A stretch of DNA of 64,000 nucleotides, taken from positions 7,936,001 to 8,000,000 of the forward strand of contig OY720103.1 in NCBI GenBank assembly GCA_963082875.1, written 5' to 3'. The notes under the pieces are model-generated. The model saw nothing but the letters and a program-made list of their open reading frames with translations. It made no database searches and had not been told where the DNA came from. Each line of letters starts with the position of its first letter. The stretch's first letter is position 1. This document shows positions 1-11,252 of the stretch, one piece after another. This DNA comes from Corella eumyota (Eukaryota; Chordata; Ascidiacea; Phlebobranchia; Corellidae). Position numbers and translations under genes: made by a program.

Positions 1-5
1 AGGCA
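1..5 (+). rRNA. 5S rRNA, 3' tail only (cut by window edge)
   Basis: The first bases AGGCA are positions 115-119 of a 5S gene. The spacing of 287 to the next gene fits exactly. Confidence 0.85.
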
Positions 6-139
6 TTTTATAAGTTTTATAGCATATTAGAAAGTACTTTATGTAGAAGTAATTTTTTATCAAAATTTTTGAAAATTAATATATTTGATATAACTTCTAA
101 GGGACGCAAGTCATTTATTTTATTTTAAATATACACGGT

Positions 140-151
140 TAATGATAAATG
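140..151 (+). promoter_or_regulatory. Upstream AT-rich (TATA-like) element, positions -34 to -23
   Basis: TAATGATAAATG lies 23-34 bases upstream of the gene start in every long-spacer unit. Many animal 5S genes have a TATA-like element near -30, so a role in start-site selection is plausible but inferred. In S, S* and I spacers a 5-nt deletion moves it to -29 to -18. Confidence 0.45.
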
Positions 152-173
152 TGTTGGCTCACCACATCACATT

Positions 174-292
174 GCCTACGACCATACCACGTTGAGTACA
201 CCCCATCTCGTCCGATCTGGGAAGTTAAGCAACGTCGGGCCCGGTTAGTACTTGGATGGGTGACCGCCTGGGAATACCGGGTGTCGTAGGCA
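174..292 (+). rRNA. 5S rRNA (reference copy)
   Basis: This is the 5S RNA of the large ribosomal subunit, made by RNA polymerase III. The ends pair as helix I (GCCTACGAC at 174-182 with GTCGTAGGC at 283-291). Conserved 5S blocks are present: CCATACCACG near the 5' end, CTCGTCCGATC (positions 34-44), AAGTTAAGCAACG (49-61), and TAGTACTTGGATGGGTGACC (73-92). The length of about 119 nt is the usual one. The start is set by the helix I G1. The 3' end lies 1-3 nt after C118, before or within the T run, and I placed it at 119. Spacer La lies upstream. All other copies are described relative to this sequence. Confidence 0.98.
223..271 (+). promoter_or_regulatory. Internal control region of 5S gene (box A, intermediate element, box C), reference copy
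   Basis: In 5S genes the TFIIIA-type promoter lies inside the gene. Here box A corresponds to AGTTAAGCAACG (223-234), the intermediate element lies near 240-245, and box C corresponds to GGATGGGTGACCGCCTGG (254-271). I saw no change in this region in any full-length copy. The truncated copy at 15517-15590 keeps box A and the intermediate element but lacks box C. Confidence 0.85.
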
Positions 293-296
293 TTTT
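293..296 (+). terminator. Pol III terminator TTTT, reference copy
   Basis: Four T on the coding strand begin two bases after the last helix I base. This is the standard Pol III stop signal and is present after every full-length + strand gene. Further T runs follow in the L spacer, for example T4 at 301-304 and T6 at 340-345, and could act as back-up stops. Confidence 0.85.
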
Positions 297-460
297 ATAA
301 GTTTTATAGCATATTAGAAAGTACTTTATGTAGAAGTCATTTTTTATCAAAATTTTTGAAAATTAATATATTTGATATAACTTCTAAGGGACGCAAGTCA
401 TTTATTTTATTTTAAATATACACGGTTAATGATAAATGTGTTGGCTCACCACATCACATT
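297..460. other. Reference L-type intergenic spacer
   Basis: AT-rich spacer between two 5S genes. It holds T runs, the near-palindrome TCAAAATTTTTGA, and a TATTTGATATAACTTCTAAG block that distinguishes classes. The shared block GACGCAAGTCATTTATTTTA precedes the TATA-like element. No other RNA gene is recognised. Confidence 0.8.
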
Positions 461-579
461 GCCTACGACCATACCACGTTGAGTACACCCCATCTCGTCC
501 GATCTGGGAAGTTAAGCAACGTCGGGCCCGGTTAGTACTTGGATGGGTGACCGCCTGGGAATACCGGGTGTCGAAGGCA
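461..579 (+). rRNA. 5S rRNA, A114 variant
   Basis: Full length; T114 to A (574) breaks the A5-U114 pair of helix I. Spacer L upstream, I downstream. Confidence 0.95.
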
Positions 580-742
580 TTTTATAAGTTTTTTAGCATA
601 TTAGAAAGTACTTTATGTAGAAGTCATTTTTTATCCAAATTTTTGAAAATTAATATATTTGATATAACTGCTAAGGGACGCAAGTCATTTATTTTATTTT
701 AAATATACACGTTTAATGATAAATGTGTTGGCACATCACATT

Positions 743-861
743 GCCTACGACCATACCACGTTGAGTACACCCCATCTCGTCCGATCTGGGAAGTTAAGCA
801 ACGTCGGGCCCGGTTAGTACTTGGATGGGTGACCGCCTGGGAATACCGGGTGTCGTAGGCA
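743..861 (+). rRNA. 5S rRNA
   Basis: Consensus; spacer I upstream. Confidence 0.97.
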
Positions 862-1029
862 TTTTATAAGTTTTATAGCATATTAGAAAGTACTTTATGT
901 AGAAGTCATTTTTTATCAAAATTTTTGAAAATTAATATATTTGATATAACTTCTAAGGGACGCAAGTCATTTATTTTATTTTAAATATACACGGTTAATG
1001 ATAAATGTGTTGGCTCACCACATCACATT

Positions 1030-1148
1030 GCCTACGACCATACCACGTTGAGTACACCCCATCTCGTCCGATCTGGGAAGTTAAGCAACGTCGGGCCCGG
1101 TTAGTACTTGGATGGGTGACCGCCTGGGAATACCGGGTGTCGTAGGTA
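1030..1148 (+). rRNA. 5S rRNA, U118 variant
   Basis: C118 to T (G1-U118 wobble kept). Spacer L upstream, S* downstream. Confidence 0.97.
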
Positions 1149-1310
1149 TTTTATAAGTTTTATAGCATATTAGAAAGTACCTTATGTATAAGTCATTTTT
1201 ATAGAAATTTTTGAAAATTAATATATTTGATATAATTGCTAGGCGACGCAAGTCATTTATTTTATTTTAAATATACACGTTTAATGATAAATGTGTTGGC
1301 ACATCACATT

Positions 1311-1429
1311 GCCTACGACCATACCACGTTGAGTACACCCCATCTCGTCCGATCTGGGAAGTTAAGCAACGTCGGGCCCGGTTAGTACTTGGATGGGTGA
1401 CCGCCTGGGAATACCGGGTGTCGTAGGCA
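1311..1429 (+). rRNA. 5S rRNA
   Basis: Consensus; spacer S* upstream. Confidence 0.97.
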
Positions 1430-1597
1430 TTTTATAAGTTTTATAGCATATTAGAAAGTACTTTATGTAGAAGTAATTTTTTATCAAAATTTTTGAAAAT
1501 TAATATATTTGATATAACTTCTAAGGGACGCAAGTCATTTATTTTATTTTAAATATACACGGTTAATGATAAATGTGTTGGCTCACCACATCACATT

Positions 1598-1716
1598 GCC
1601 TACGACCATACCACGTTGAGTACACCCCATCTCGTCCGATCTGGGAAGTTAAGCAACGTCGGGCCCGGTTAGTACTTGGATGGGTGACCGCCTGGGAATA
1701 CCGGGTGTCGTAGGCA
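1598..1716 (+). rRNA. 5S rRNA
   Basis: Consensus; spacer La upstream. Confidence 0.97.
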
Positions 1717-1884
1717 TTTTATAAGTTTTATAGCATATTAGAAAGTACTTTATGTAGAAGTCATTTTTTATCAAAATTTTTGAAAATTAATATATTTGAT
1801 ATAACTTCTAAGGGACGCAAGTCATTTATTTTATTTTAAATATACACGGTTAATGATAAATGTGTTGGCTCACCACATCACATT

Positions 1885-2003
1885 GCCTACGACCATACCA
1901 CGTTGAGTACACCCCATCTCGTCCGATCTGGGAAGTTAAGCAACGTCGGGCCCGGTTAGTACTTGGATGGGTGACCGCCTGGGAATACCGGGTGTCGTAG
2001 GCA
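1885..2003 (+). rRNA. 5S rRNA
   Basis: Consensus; spacer L upstream. Confidence 0.97.
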
Positions 2004-2165
2004 TTTTATAAGTTTTATAGCATATTAGAAAGTACCTTATGTATAAGTCATTTTTATAGAAATTTTTGAAAATTAATATATTTGATATAATTGCTAGGCG
2101 ACGCAAGTCATTTATTTTATTTTAAATATACACGTTTAATGATAAATGTGTTGGCACATCACATT

Positions 2166-2284
2166 GCCTACGACCATACCACGTTGAGTACACCCCATCT
2201 CGTCCGATCTGGGAAGTTAAGCAACGTCGGGCCCGGTTAGTACTTGGATGGGTGACCGCCTGGGAATACCGGGTGTCGTAGGCA
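2166..2284 (+). rRNA. 5S rRNA
   Basis: Consensus; spacer S upstream. Confidence 0.97.
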
Positions 2285-2452
2285 TTTTATAAGTTTTATA
2301 GCATATTAGAAAGTACTTTATGTAGAAGTCATTTTTTATCAAAATTTTTGAAAATTAATATATTTGATATAACTTCTAAGGGACGCAAGTCATTTATTTT
2401 ATTTTAAATATACACGGTTAATGATAAATGTGTTGGCTCACCACATCACATT

Positions 2453-2571
2453 GCCTACGACCATACCACGTTGAGTACACCCCATCTCGTCCGATCTGGG
2501 AAGTTAAGCAACGTCGGGCCCGGTTAGTACTTGGATGGGTGACCGCCTGGGAATACCGGGTGTCGTAGGTA
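2453..2571 (+). rRNA. 5S rRNA, U118 variant
   Basis: C118 to T; spacer L upstream. Confidence 0.97.
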
Positions 2572-2733
2572 TTTTATAAGTTTTATAGCATATTAGAAAG
2601 TACCTTATGTATAAGTCATTTTTATAGAAATTTTTGAAAATTAATATATTTGATATAATTGCTAGGCGACGCAAGTCATTTATTTTATTTTAAATATACA
2701 CGTTTAATGATAAATGTGTTGGCACATTACATT

Positions 2734-2852
2734 GCCTACGACCATACCACGTTGAGTACACCCCATCTCGTCCGATCTGGGAAGTTAAGCAACGTCGGGC
2801 CCGGTTAGTACTTGGATGGGTGACCGCCTGGGAATACCGGGTGTCGTAGGCA
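2734..2852 (+). rRNA. 5S rRNA
   Basis: Consensus gene; spacer S* upstream with a private C to T at 2728 (position -6). Confidence 0.97.
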
Positions 2853-3020
2853 TTTTATAAGTTTTATAGCATATTAGAAAGTACTTTATGTAGAAGTAAT
2901 TTTTTATCAAAATTTTTGAAAATTAATATATTTGATATAACTTCTAAGGGACGCAAGTCATTTATTTTATTTTAAATATACACGGTTAATGATAAATGTG
3001 TTGGCTCACCACATCACATT

Positions 3021-3139
3021 GCCTACGACCATACCACGTTGAGTACACCCCATCTCGTCCGATCTGGGAAGTTAAGCAACGTCGGGCCCGGTTAGTACTT
3101 GGATGGGTGACCGCCTGGGAATACCGGGTGTCGTAGGCA
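3021..3139 (+). rRNA. 5S rRNA
   Basis: Consensus; spacer La upstream. Confidence 0.97.
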
Positions 3140-3307
3140 TTTTATAAGTTTTATAGCATATTAGAAAGTACTTTATGTAGAAGTCATTTTTTATCAAAAT
3201 TTTTGAAAATTAATATATTTGATATAACTTCTAAGGGACGCAAGTCATTTATTTTATTTTAAATATACACGGTTAATGATAAATGTGTTGGCTCACCACA
3301 TCACATT

Positions 3308-3426
3308 GCCTACGACCATACCACGTTGAGTACACCCCATCTCGTCCGATCTGGGAAGTTAAGCAACGTCGGGCCCGGTTAGTACTTGGATGGGTGACCG
3401 CCTGGGAATACCGGGTGTCGAAGGCA
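3308..3426 (+). rRNA. 5S rRNA, A114 variant
   Basis: T114 to A (3421); spacer L upstream, I downstream. Confidence 0.95.
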
Positions 3427-3589
3427 TTTTATAAGTTTTTTAGCATATTAGAAAGTACTTTATGTAGAAGTCATTTTTTATCCAAATTTTTGAAAATTAA
3501 TATATTTGATATAACTGCTAAGGGACGCAAGTCATTTATTTTATTTTAAATATACACGTTTAATGATAAATGTGTTGGCACATCACATT

Positions 3590-3708
3590 GCCTACGACCA
3601 TACCACGTTGAGTACACCCCATCTCGTCCGATCTGGGAAGTTAAGCAACGTCGGGCCCGGTTAGTACTTGGATGGGTGACCGCCTGGGAATACCGGGTGT
3701 CGTAGGCA
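3590..3708 (+). rRNA. 5S rRNA
   Basis: Consensus; spacer I upstream. Confidence 0.97.
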
Positions 3709-3876
3709 TTTTATAAGTTTTATAGCATATTAGAAAGTACTTTATGTAGAAGTCATTTTTTATCAAAATTTTTGAAAATTAATATATTTGATATAACTTC
3801 TAAGGGACGCAAGTCATTTATTTTATTTTAAATATACACGGTTAATGATAAATGTGTTGGCTCACCACATCACATT

Positions 3877-3995
3877 GCCTACGACCATACCACGTTGAGT
3901 ACACCCCATCTCGTCCGATCTGGGAAGTTAAGCAACGTCGGGCCCGGTTAGTACTTGGATGGGTGACCGCCTGGGAATACCGGGTGTCGTAGGTA
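3877..3995 (+). rRNA. 5S rRNA, U118 variant
   Basis: C118 to T; spacer L upstream. Confidence 0.97.
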
Positions 3996-4157
3996 TTTTA
4001 TAAGTTTTATAGCATATTAGAAAGTACCTTATGTATAAGTCATTTTTATAGAAATTTTTGAAAATTAATATATTTGATATAATTGCTAGGCGACGCAAGT
4101 CATTTATTTTATTTTAAATATACACGTTTAATGATAAATGTGTTGGCACATCACATT

Positions 4158-4276
4158 GCCTACGACCATACCACGTTGAGTACACCCCATCTCGTCCGAT
4201 CTGGGAAGTTAAGCAACGTCGGGCCCGGTTAGTACTTGGATGGGTGACCGCCTGGGAATACCGGGTGTCGTAGGCA
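4158..4276 (+). rRNA. 5S rRNA
   Basis: Consensus; spacer S* upstream. Confidence 0.97.
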
Positions 4277-4444
4277 TTTTATAAGTTTTATAGCATATTA
4301 GAAAGTACTTTATGTAGAAGTAATTTTTTATCAAAATTTTTGAAAATTAATATATTTGATATAACTTCTAAGGGACGCAAGTCATTTATTTTATTTTAAA
4401 TATACACGGTTAATGATAAATGTGTTGGCTCACCACATCACATT

Positions 4445-4563
4445 GCCTACGACCATACCACGTTGAGTACACCCCATCTCGTCCGATCTGGGAAGTTAAG
4501 CAACGTCGGGCCCGGTTAGTACTTGGATGGGTGACCGCCTGGGAATACCGGGTGTCGTAGGCA
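4445..4563 (+). rRNA. 5S rRNA
   Basis: Consensus; spacer La upstream. Confidence 0.97.
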
Positions 4564-4731
4564 TTTTATAAGTTTTATAGCATATTCGAAAGTACTTTAT
4601 GTAGAAGTCATTTTTTATCAAAATTTTTGAAAATTAATATATTTGATATAACTTCTAAGGGACGCAAGTCATTTATTTTATTTTAAATATACACGGTTAA
4701 TGATAAATGTGTTGGCTCACCACATCACATT

Positions 4732-4850
4732 GCCTACGACCATACCACGTTGAGTACACCCCATCTCGTCCGATCTGGGAAGTTAAGCAACGTCGGGCCC
4801 GGTTAGTACTTGGATGGGTGACCGCCTGGGAATACCGGGTGTCGTAGGCA
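4732..4850 (+). rRNA. 5S rRNA
   Basis: Consensus; spacer Lc upstream. Confidence 0.97.
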
Positions 4851-5018
4851 TTTTATAAGTTTTATAGCATATTAGAAAGTACTTTATGTAGAAGTCATTT
4901 TTTATCAAAATTTTTGAAAATTAATATATTTGATATAACTTCTAAGGGACGCAAGTCATTTATTTTATTTTAAATATACACGGTTAATGATAAATGTGTT
5001 GGCTCACCACATCACATT

Positions 5019-5137
5019 GCCTACGACCATACCACGTTGAGTACACCCCATCTCGTCCGATCTGGGAAGTTAAGCAACGTCGGGCCCGGTTAGTACTTGG
5101 ATGGGTGACCGCCTGGGAATACCGGGTGTCGTAGGCA
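5019..5137 (+). rRNA. 5S rRNA
   Basis: Consensus; spacer L upstream. Confidence 0.97.
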
Positions 5138-5299
5138 TTTTATAAGTTTTATAGCATATTAGAAAGTACCTTATGTATAAGTCATTTTTATAGAAATTTT
5201 TGAAAATTAATATATTTGATATAATTGCTAGGCGACGCAAGTCATTTATTTTATTTTAAATATACACGTTTAATGATAAATGTGTTGGCACATCACATT

Positions 5300-5418
5300 G
5301 CCTACGACCATACCACGTTGAGTACACCCCATCTCGTCCGATCTGGGAAGTTAAGCAACGTCGGGCCCGGTTAGTACTTGGATGGGTGACCGCCTGGGAA
5401 TACCGGGTGTCGTAGGCA
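5300..5418 (+). rRNA. 5S rRNA
   Basis: Consensus; spacer S upstream. Confidence 0.97.
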
Positions 5419-5586
5419 TTTTATAAGTTTTATAGCATATTAGAAAGTACTTTATGTAGAAGTCATTTTTTATCAAAATTTTTGAAAATTAATATATTTG
5501 ATATAACTTCTAAGGGACGCAAGTCATTTATTTTATTTTAAATATACACGGTTAATGATAAATGTGTTGGCTCACCACATCACATT

Positions 5587-5705
5587 GCCTACGACCATAC
5601 CACGTTGAGTACACCCCATCTCGTCCGATCTGGGAAGTTAAGCAACGTCGGGCCCGGTTAGTACTTGGATGGGTGACCGCCTGGGAATACCGGGTGTCGT
5701 AGGTA
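5587..5705 (+). rRNA. 5S rRNA, U118 variant
   Basis: C118 to T; spacer L upstream. Confidence 0.97.
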
Positions 5706-5867
5706 TTTTATAAGTTTTATAGCATATTAGAAAGTACCTTATGTATAAGTCATTTTTATAGAAATTTTTGAAAATTAATATATTTGATATAATTGCTAGG
5801 CGACGCAAGTCATTTATTTTATTTTAAATATACACGTTTAATGATAAATGTGTTGGCACATCACATT

Positions 5868-5986
5868 GCCTACGACCATACCACGTTGAGTACACCCCAT
5901 CTCGTCCGATCTGGGAAGTTAAGCAACGTCGGGCCCGGTTAGTACTTGGATGGGTGACCGCCTGGGAATACCGGGTGTCGTAGGCA
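5868..5986 (+). rRNA. 5S rRNA
   Basis: Consensus; spacer S* upstream. Confidence 0.97.
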
Positions 5987-6154
5987 TTTTATAAGTTTTA
6001 TAGCATATTAGAAAGTACTTTATGTAGAAGTAATTTTTTATCAAAATTTTTGAAAATTAATATATTTGATATAACTTCTAAGGGACGCAAGTCATTTATT
6101 TTATTTTAAATATACACGGTTAATGATAAATGTGTTGGCTCACCACATCACATT

Positions 6155-6273
6155 GCCTACGACCATACCACGTTGAGTACACCCCATCTCGTCCGATCTG
6201 GGAAGTTAAGCAACGTCGGGCCCGGTTAGTACTTGGATGGGTGACCGCCTGGGAATACCGGGTGTCGTAGGCA
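6155..6273 (+). rRNA. 5S rRNA
   Basis: Consensus; spacer La upstream. Confidence 0.97.
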
Positions 6274-6441
6274 TTTTATAAGTTTTATAGCATATTAGAA
6301 AGTACTTTATGTAGAAGTCATTTTTTATCAAAATTTTTGAAAATTAATATATTTGATATAACTTCTAAGGGACGCAAGTCATTTATTTTATTTTAAATAT
6401 ACACGGTTAATGATAAATGTGTTGGCTCACCACATCACATT

Positions 6442-6560
6442 GCCTACGACCATACCACGTTGAGTACACCCCATCTCGTCCGATCTGGGAAGTTAAGCAA
6501 CGTCGGGCCCGGTTAGTACTTGGATGGGTGACCGCCTGGGAATACCGGGTGTCGTAGGCA
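6442..6560 (+). rRNA. 5S rRNA
   Basis: Consensus; spacer L upstream. Confidence 0.97.
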
Positions 6561-6728
6561 TTTTATAAGTTTTATAGCATATTAGAAAGTACTTTATGTA
6601 GAAGTCATTTTTTATCAAAATTTTTGAAAATTAATATATTTGATATAACTTCTAAGGGACGCAAGTCATTTATTTTATTTTAAATATACACGGTTAATGA
6701 TAAATGTGTTGGCTCACCACATCACATT

Positions 6729-6847
6729 GCCTACGACCATACCACGTTGAGTACACCCCATCTCGTCCGATCTGGGAAGTTAAGCAACGTCGGGCCCGGT
6801 TAGTACTTGGATGGGTGACCGCCTGGGAATACCGGGTGTCGTAGGTA
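6729..6847 (+). rRNA. 5S rRNA, U118 variant
   Basis: C118 to T; spacer L upstream. Confidence 0.97.
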
Positions 6848-7009
6848 TTTTATAAGTTTTATAGCATATTAGAAAGTACCTTATGTATAAGTCATTTTTA
6901 TAGAAATTTTTGAAAATTAATATATTTGATATAATTGCTAGGCGACGCAAGTCATTTATTTTATTTTAAATATACACGTTTAATGATAAATGTGTTGGCA
7001 CATCACATT

Positions 7010-7128
7010 GCCTACGACCATACCACGTTGAGTACACCCCATCTCGTCCGATCTGGGAAGTTAAGCAACGTCGGGCCCGGTTAGTACTTGGATGGGTGAC
7101 CGCCTGGGAATACCGGGTGTCGTAGGCA
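7010..7128 (+). rRNA. 5S rRNA
   Basis: Consensus; spacer S* upstream. Confidence 0.97.
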
Positions 7129-7296
7129 TTTTATAAGTTTTATAGCATATTAGAAAGTACTTTATGTAGAAGTAATTTTTTATCAAAATTTTTGAAAATT
7201 AATATATTTGATATAACTTCTAAGGGACGCAAGTCATTTATTTTATTTTAAATATACACGGTTAATGATAAATGTGTTGGCTCACCACATCACATT

Positions 7297-7415
7297 GCCT
7301 ACGACCATACCACGTTGAGTACACCCCATCTCGTCCGATCTGGGAAGTTAAGCAACGTCGGGCCCGGTTAGTACTTGGATGGGTGACCGCCTGGGAATAC
7401 CGGGTGTCGTAGGCA
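7297..7415 (+). rRNA. 5S rRNA
   Basis: Consensus; spacer La upstream. Confidence 0.97.
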
Positions 7416-7583
7416 TTTTATAAGTTTTATAGCATATTCGAAAGTACTTTATGTAGAAGTCATTTTTTATCAAAATTTTTGAAAATTAATATATTTGATA
7501 TAACTTCTAAGGGACGCAAGTCATTTATTTTATTTTAAATATACACGGTTAATGATAAATGTGTTGGCTCACCACATCACATT

Positions 7584-7702
7584 GCCTACGACCATACCAC
7601 GTTGAGTACACCCCATCTCGTCCGATCTGGGAAGTTAAGCAACGTCGGGCCCGGTTAGTACTTGGATGGGTGACCGCCTGGGAATACCGGGTGTCGTAGG
7701 CA
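7584..7702 (+). rRNA. 5S rRNA
   Basis: Consensus; spacer Lc upstream. Confidence 0.97.
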
Positions 7703-7870
7703 TTTTATAAGTTTTATAGCATATTAGAAAGTACTTTATGTAGAAGTCATTTTTTATCAAAATTTTTGAAAATTAATATATTTGATATAACTTCTAAGGG
7801 ACGCAAGTCATTTATTTTATTTTAAATATACACGGTTAATGATAAATGTGTTGGCTCACCACATCACATT

Positions 7871-7989
7871 GCCTACGACCATACCACGTTGAGTACACCC
7901 CATCTCGTCCGATCTGGGAAGTTAAGCAACGTCGGGCCCGGTTAGTACTTGGATGGGTGACCGCCTGGGAATACCGGGTGTCGTAGGCA
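7871..7989 (+). rRNA. 5S rRNA
   Basis: Consensus; spacer L upstream. Confidence 0.97.
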
Positions 7990-8151
7990 TTTTATAAGTT
8001 TTATAGCATATTAGAAAGTACCTTATGTATAAGTCATTTTTATAGAAATTTTTGAAAATTAATATATTTGATATAATTGCTAGGCGACGCAAGTCATTTA
8101 TTTTATTTTAAATATACACGTTTAATGATAAATGTGTTGGCACATCACATT

Positions 8152-8270
8152 GCCTACGACCATACCACGTTGAGTACACCCCATCTCGTCCGATCTGGGA
8201 AGTTAAGCAACGTCGGGCCCGGTTAGTACTTGGATGGGTGACCGCCTGGGAATACCGGGTGTCGTAGGCA
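8152..8270 (+). rRNA. 5S rRNA
   Basis: Consensus; spacer S upstream. Confidence 0.97.
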
Positions 8271-8438
8271 TTTTATAAGTTTTATAGCATATTAGAAAGT
8301 ACTTTATGTAGAAGTCATTTTTTATCAAAATTTTTGAAAATTAATATATTTGATATAACTTCTAAGGGACGCAAGTCATTTATTTTATTTTAAATATACA
8401 CGGTTAATGATAAATGTGTTGGCTCACCACATCACATT

Positions 8439-8557
8439 GCCTACGACCATACCACGTTGAGTACACCCCATCTCGTCCGATCTGGGAAGTTAAGCAACGT
8501 CGGGCCCGGTTAGTACTTGGATGGGTGACCGCCTGGGAATACCGGGTGTCGTAGGTA
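8439..8557 (+). rRNA. 5S rRNA, U118 variant
   Basis: C118 to T; spacer L upstream. Confidence 0.97.
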
Positions 8558-8719
8558 TTTTATAAGTTTTATAGCATATTAGAAAGTACCTTATGTATAA
8601 GTCATTTTTATAGAAATTTTTGAAAATTAATATATTTGATATAATTGCTAGGCGACGCAAGTCATTTATTTTATTTTAAATATACACGTTTAATGATAAA
8701 TGTGTTGGCACATCACATT

Positions 8720-8838
8720 GCCTACGACCATACCACGTTGAGTACACCCCATCTCGTCCGATCTGGGAAGTTAAGCAACGTCGGGCCCGGTTAGTACTTG
8801 GATGGGTGACCGCCTGGGAATACCGGGTGTCGTAGGCA
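8720..8838 (+). rRNA. 5S rRNA
   Basis: Consensus; spacer S* upstream. Confidence 0.97.
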
Positions 8839-9006
8839 TTTTATAAGTTTTATAGCATATTAGAAAGTACTTTATGTAGAAGTAATTTTTTATCAAAATT
8901 TTTGAAAATTAATATATTTGATATAACTTCTAAGGGACGCAAGTCATTTATTTTATTTTAAATATACACGGTTAATGATAAATGTGTTGGCTCACCACAT
9001 CACATT

Positions 9007-9125
9007 GCCTACGACCATACCACGTTGAGTACACCCCATCTCGTCCGATCTGGGAAGTTAAGCAACGTCGGGCCCGGTTAGTACTTGGATGGGTGACCGC
9101 CTGGGAATACCGGGTGTCGTAGGCA
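9007..9125 (+). rRNA. 5S rRNA
   Basis: Consensus; spacer La upstream. Confidence 0.97.
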
Positions 9126-9293
9126 TTTTATAAGTTTTATAGCATATTAGAAAGTACTTTATGTAGAAGTCATTTTTTATCAAAATTTTTGAAAATTAAT
9201 ATATTTGATATAACTTCTAAGGGACGCAAGTCATTTATTTTATTTTAAATATACACGGTTAATGATAAATGTGTTGGCTCACCACATCACATT

Positions 9294-9412
9294 GCCTACG
9301 ACCATACCACGTTGAGTACACCCCATCTCGTCCGATCTGGGAAGTTAAGCAACGTCGGGCCCGGTTAGTACTTGGATGGGTGACCGCCTGGGAATACCGG
9401 GTGTCGTAGGCA
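9294..9412 (+). rRNA. 5S rRNA
   Basis: Consensus; spacer L upstream, an extra unit compared with the usual La-Lc order. Confidence 0.97.
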
Positions 9413-9580
9413 TTTTATAAGTTTTATAGCATATTCGAAAGTACTTTATGTAGAAGTCATTTTTTATCAAAATTTTTGAAAATTAATATATTTGATATAA
9501 CTTCTAAGGGACGCAAGTCATTTATTTTATTTTAAATATACACGGTTAATGATAAATGTGTTGGCTCACCACATCACATT

Positions 9581-9699
9581 GCCTACGACCATACCACGTT
9601 GAGTACACCCCATCTCGTCCGATCTGGGAAGTTAAGCAACGTCGGGCCCGGTTAGTACTTGGATGGGTGACCGCCTGGGAATACCGGGTGTCGTAGGCA
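9581..9699 (+). rRNA. 5S rRNA
   Basis: Consensus; spacer Lc upstream. Confidence 0.97.
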
Positions 9700-9867
9700 T
9701 TTTATAAGTTTTATAGCATATTAGAAAGTACTTTATGTAGAAGTCATTTTTTATCAAAATTTTTGAAAATTAATATATTTGATATAACTTCTAAGGGACG
9801 CAAGTCATTTATTTTATTTTAAATATACACGGTTAATGATAAATGTGTTGGCTCACCACATCACATT

Positions 9868-9986
9868 GCCTACGACCATACCACGTTGAGTACACCCCAT
9901 CTCGTCCGATCTGGGAAGTTAAGCAACGTCGGGCCCGGTTAGTACTTGGATGGGTGACCGCCTGGGAATACCGGGTGTCGTAGGCA
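9868..9986 (+). rRNA. 5S rRNA
   Basis: Consensus; spacer L upstream. Confidence 0.97.
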
Positions 9987-10148
9987 TTTTATAAGTTTTA
10001 TAGCATATTAGAAAGTACCTTATGTATAAGTCATTTTTATAGAAATTTTTGAAAATTAATATATTTGATATAATTGCTAGGCGACGCAAGTCATTTATTT
10101 TATTTTAAATATACACGTTTAATGATAAATGTGTTGGCACATCACATT

Positions 10149-10267
10149 GCCTACGACCATACCACGTTGAGTACACCCCATCTCGTCCGATCTGGGAAGT
10201 TAAGCAACGTCGGGCCCGGTTAGTACTTGGATGGGTGACCGCCTGGGAATACCGGGTGTCGTAGGCA
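10149..10267 (+). rRNA. 5S rRNA
   Basis: Consensus; spacer S upstream. Confidence 0.97.
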
Positions 10268-10435
10268 TTTTATAAGTTTTATAGCATATTAGAAAGTACT
10301 TTATGTAGAAGTCATTTTTTATCAAAATTTTTGAAAATTAATATATTTGATATAACTTCTAAGGGACGCAAGTCATTTATTTTATTTTAAATATACACGG
10401 TTAATGATAAATGTGTTGGCTCACCACATCACATT

Positions 10436-10554
10436 GCCTACGACCATACCACGTTGAGTACACCCCATCTCGTCCGATCTGGGAAGTTAAGCAACGTCGG
10501 GCCCGGTTAGTACTTGGATGGGTGACCGCCTGGGAATACCGGGTGTCGTAGGTA
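10436..10554 (+). rRNA. 5S rRNA, U118 variant
   Basis: C118 to T; spacer L upstream. Confidence 0.97.
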
Positions 10555-10716
10555 TTTTATAAGTTTTATAGCATATTAGAAAGTACCTTATGTATAAGTC
10601 ATTTTTATAGAAATTTTTGAAAATTAATATATTTGATATAATTGCTAGGCGACGCAAGTCATTTATTTTATTTTAAATATACACGTTTAATGATAAATGT
10701 GTTGGCACATCACATT

Positions 10717-10835
10717 GCCTACGACCATACCACGTTGAGTACACCCCATCTCGTCCGATCTGGGAAGTTAAGCAACGTCGGGCCCGGTTAGTACTTGGAT
10801 GGGTGACCGCCTGGGAATACCGGGTGTCGTAGGCA
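10717..10835 (+). rRNA. 5S rRNA
   Basis: Consensus; spacer S* upstream. Confidence 0.97.
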
Positions 10836-11003
10836 TTTTATAAGTTTTATAGCATATTAGAAAGTACTTTATGTAGAAGTAATTTTTTATCAAAATTTTT
10901 GAAAATTAATATATTTGATATAACTTCTAAGGGACGCAAGTCATTTATTTTATTTTAAATATACACGGTTAATGATAAATGTGTTGGCTCACCACATCAC
11001 ATT

Positions 11004-11122
11004 GCCTACGACCATACCACGTTGAGTACACCCCATCTCGTCCGATCTGGGAAGTTAAGCAACGTCGGGCCCGGTTAGTACTTGGATGGGTGACCGCCTG
11101 GGAATACCGGGTGTCGTAGGCA
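11004..11122 (+). rRNA. 5S rRNA
   Basis: Consensus; spacer La upstream. Last gene before the first gap. Confidence 0.97.
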
Positions 11123-11252
11123 TTTTATAAGTTTTATAGCATATTAGAAAGTACTTTATGTAGAAGTCATTTTTTATCAAAATTTTTGAAAATTAATATA
11201 TTTGATATAACTTCTAAGGGACGCAAGTCATTTATTTTATTTTAAATATACA

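Noticed and set aside
174-292. Assignment to a particular species or order from the 5S sequence
   Set aside because: The sequence is of metazoan type with arthropod-like traits, but 5S is too short and conserved to place it further by eye.
293-460. Spliced-leader RNA, snRNA or tRNA linked to 5S in the spacer
   Set aside because: Such linkage is known in some animals, but the 163-169-nt AT-rich spacer shows no Sm-like site within a structured RNA, no tRNA boxes and no second Pol III gene with its own terminator.
436-702. An 88-codon open frame, identical at 436, 3283, 17720, 19144, 20568, 25412 and 59345
   Set aside because: It starts in the leader, runs through the 5S gene and into the next spacer. 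It is open only because A114 removes a TAG stop present in ordinary copies. Its distribution follows the A114 genes that have a long leader. It is a by-product of the rRNA sequence, not a protein gene.
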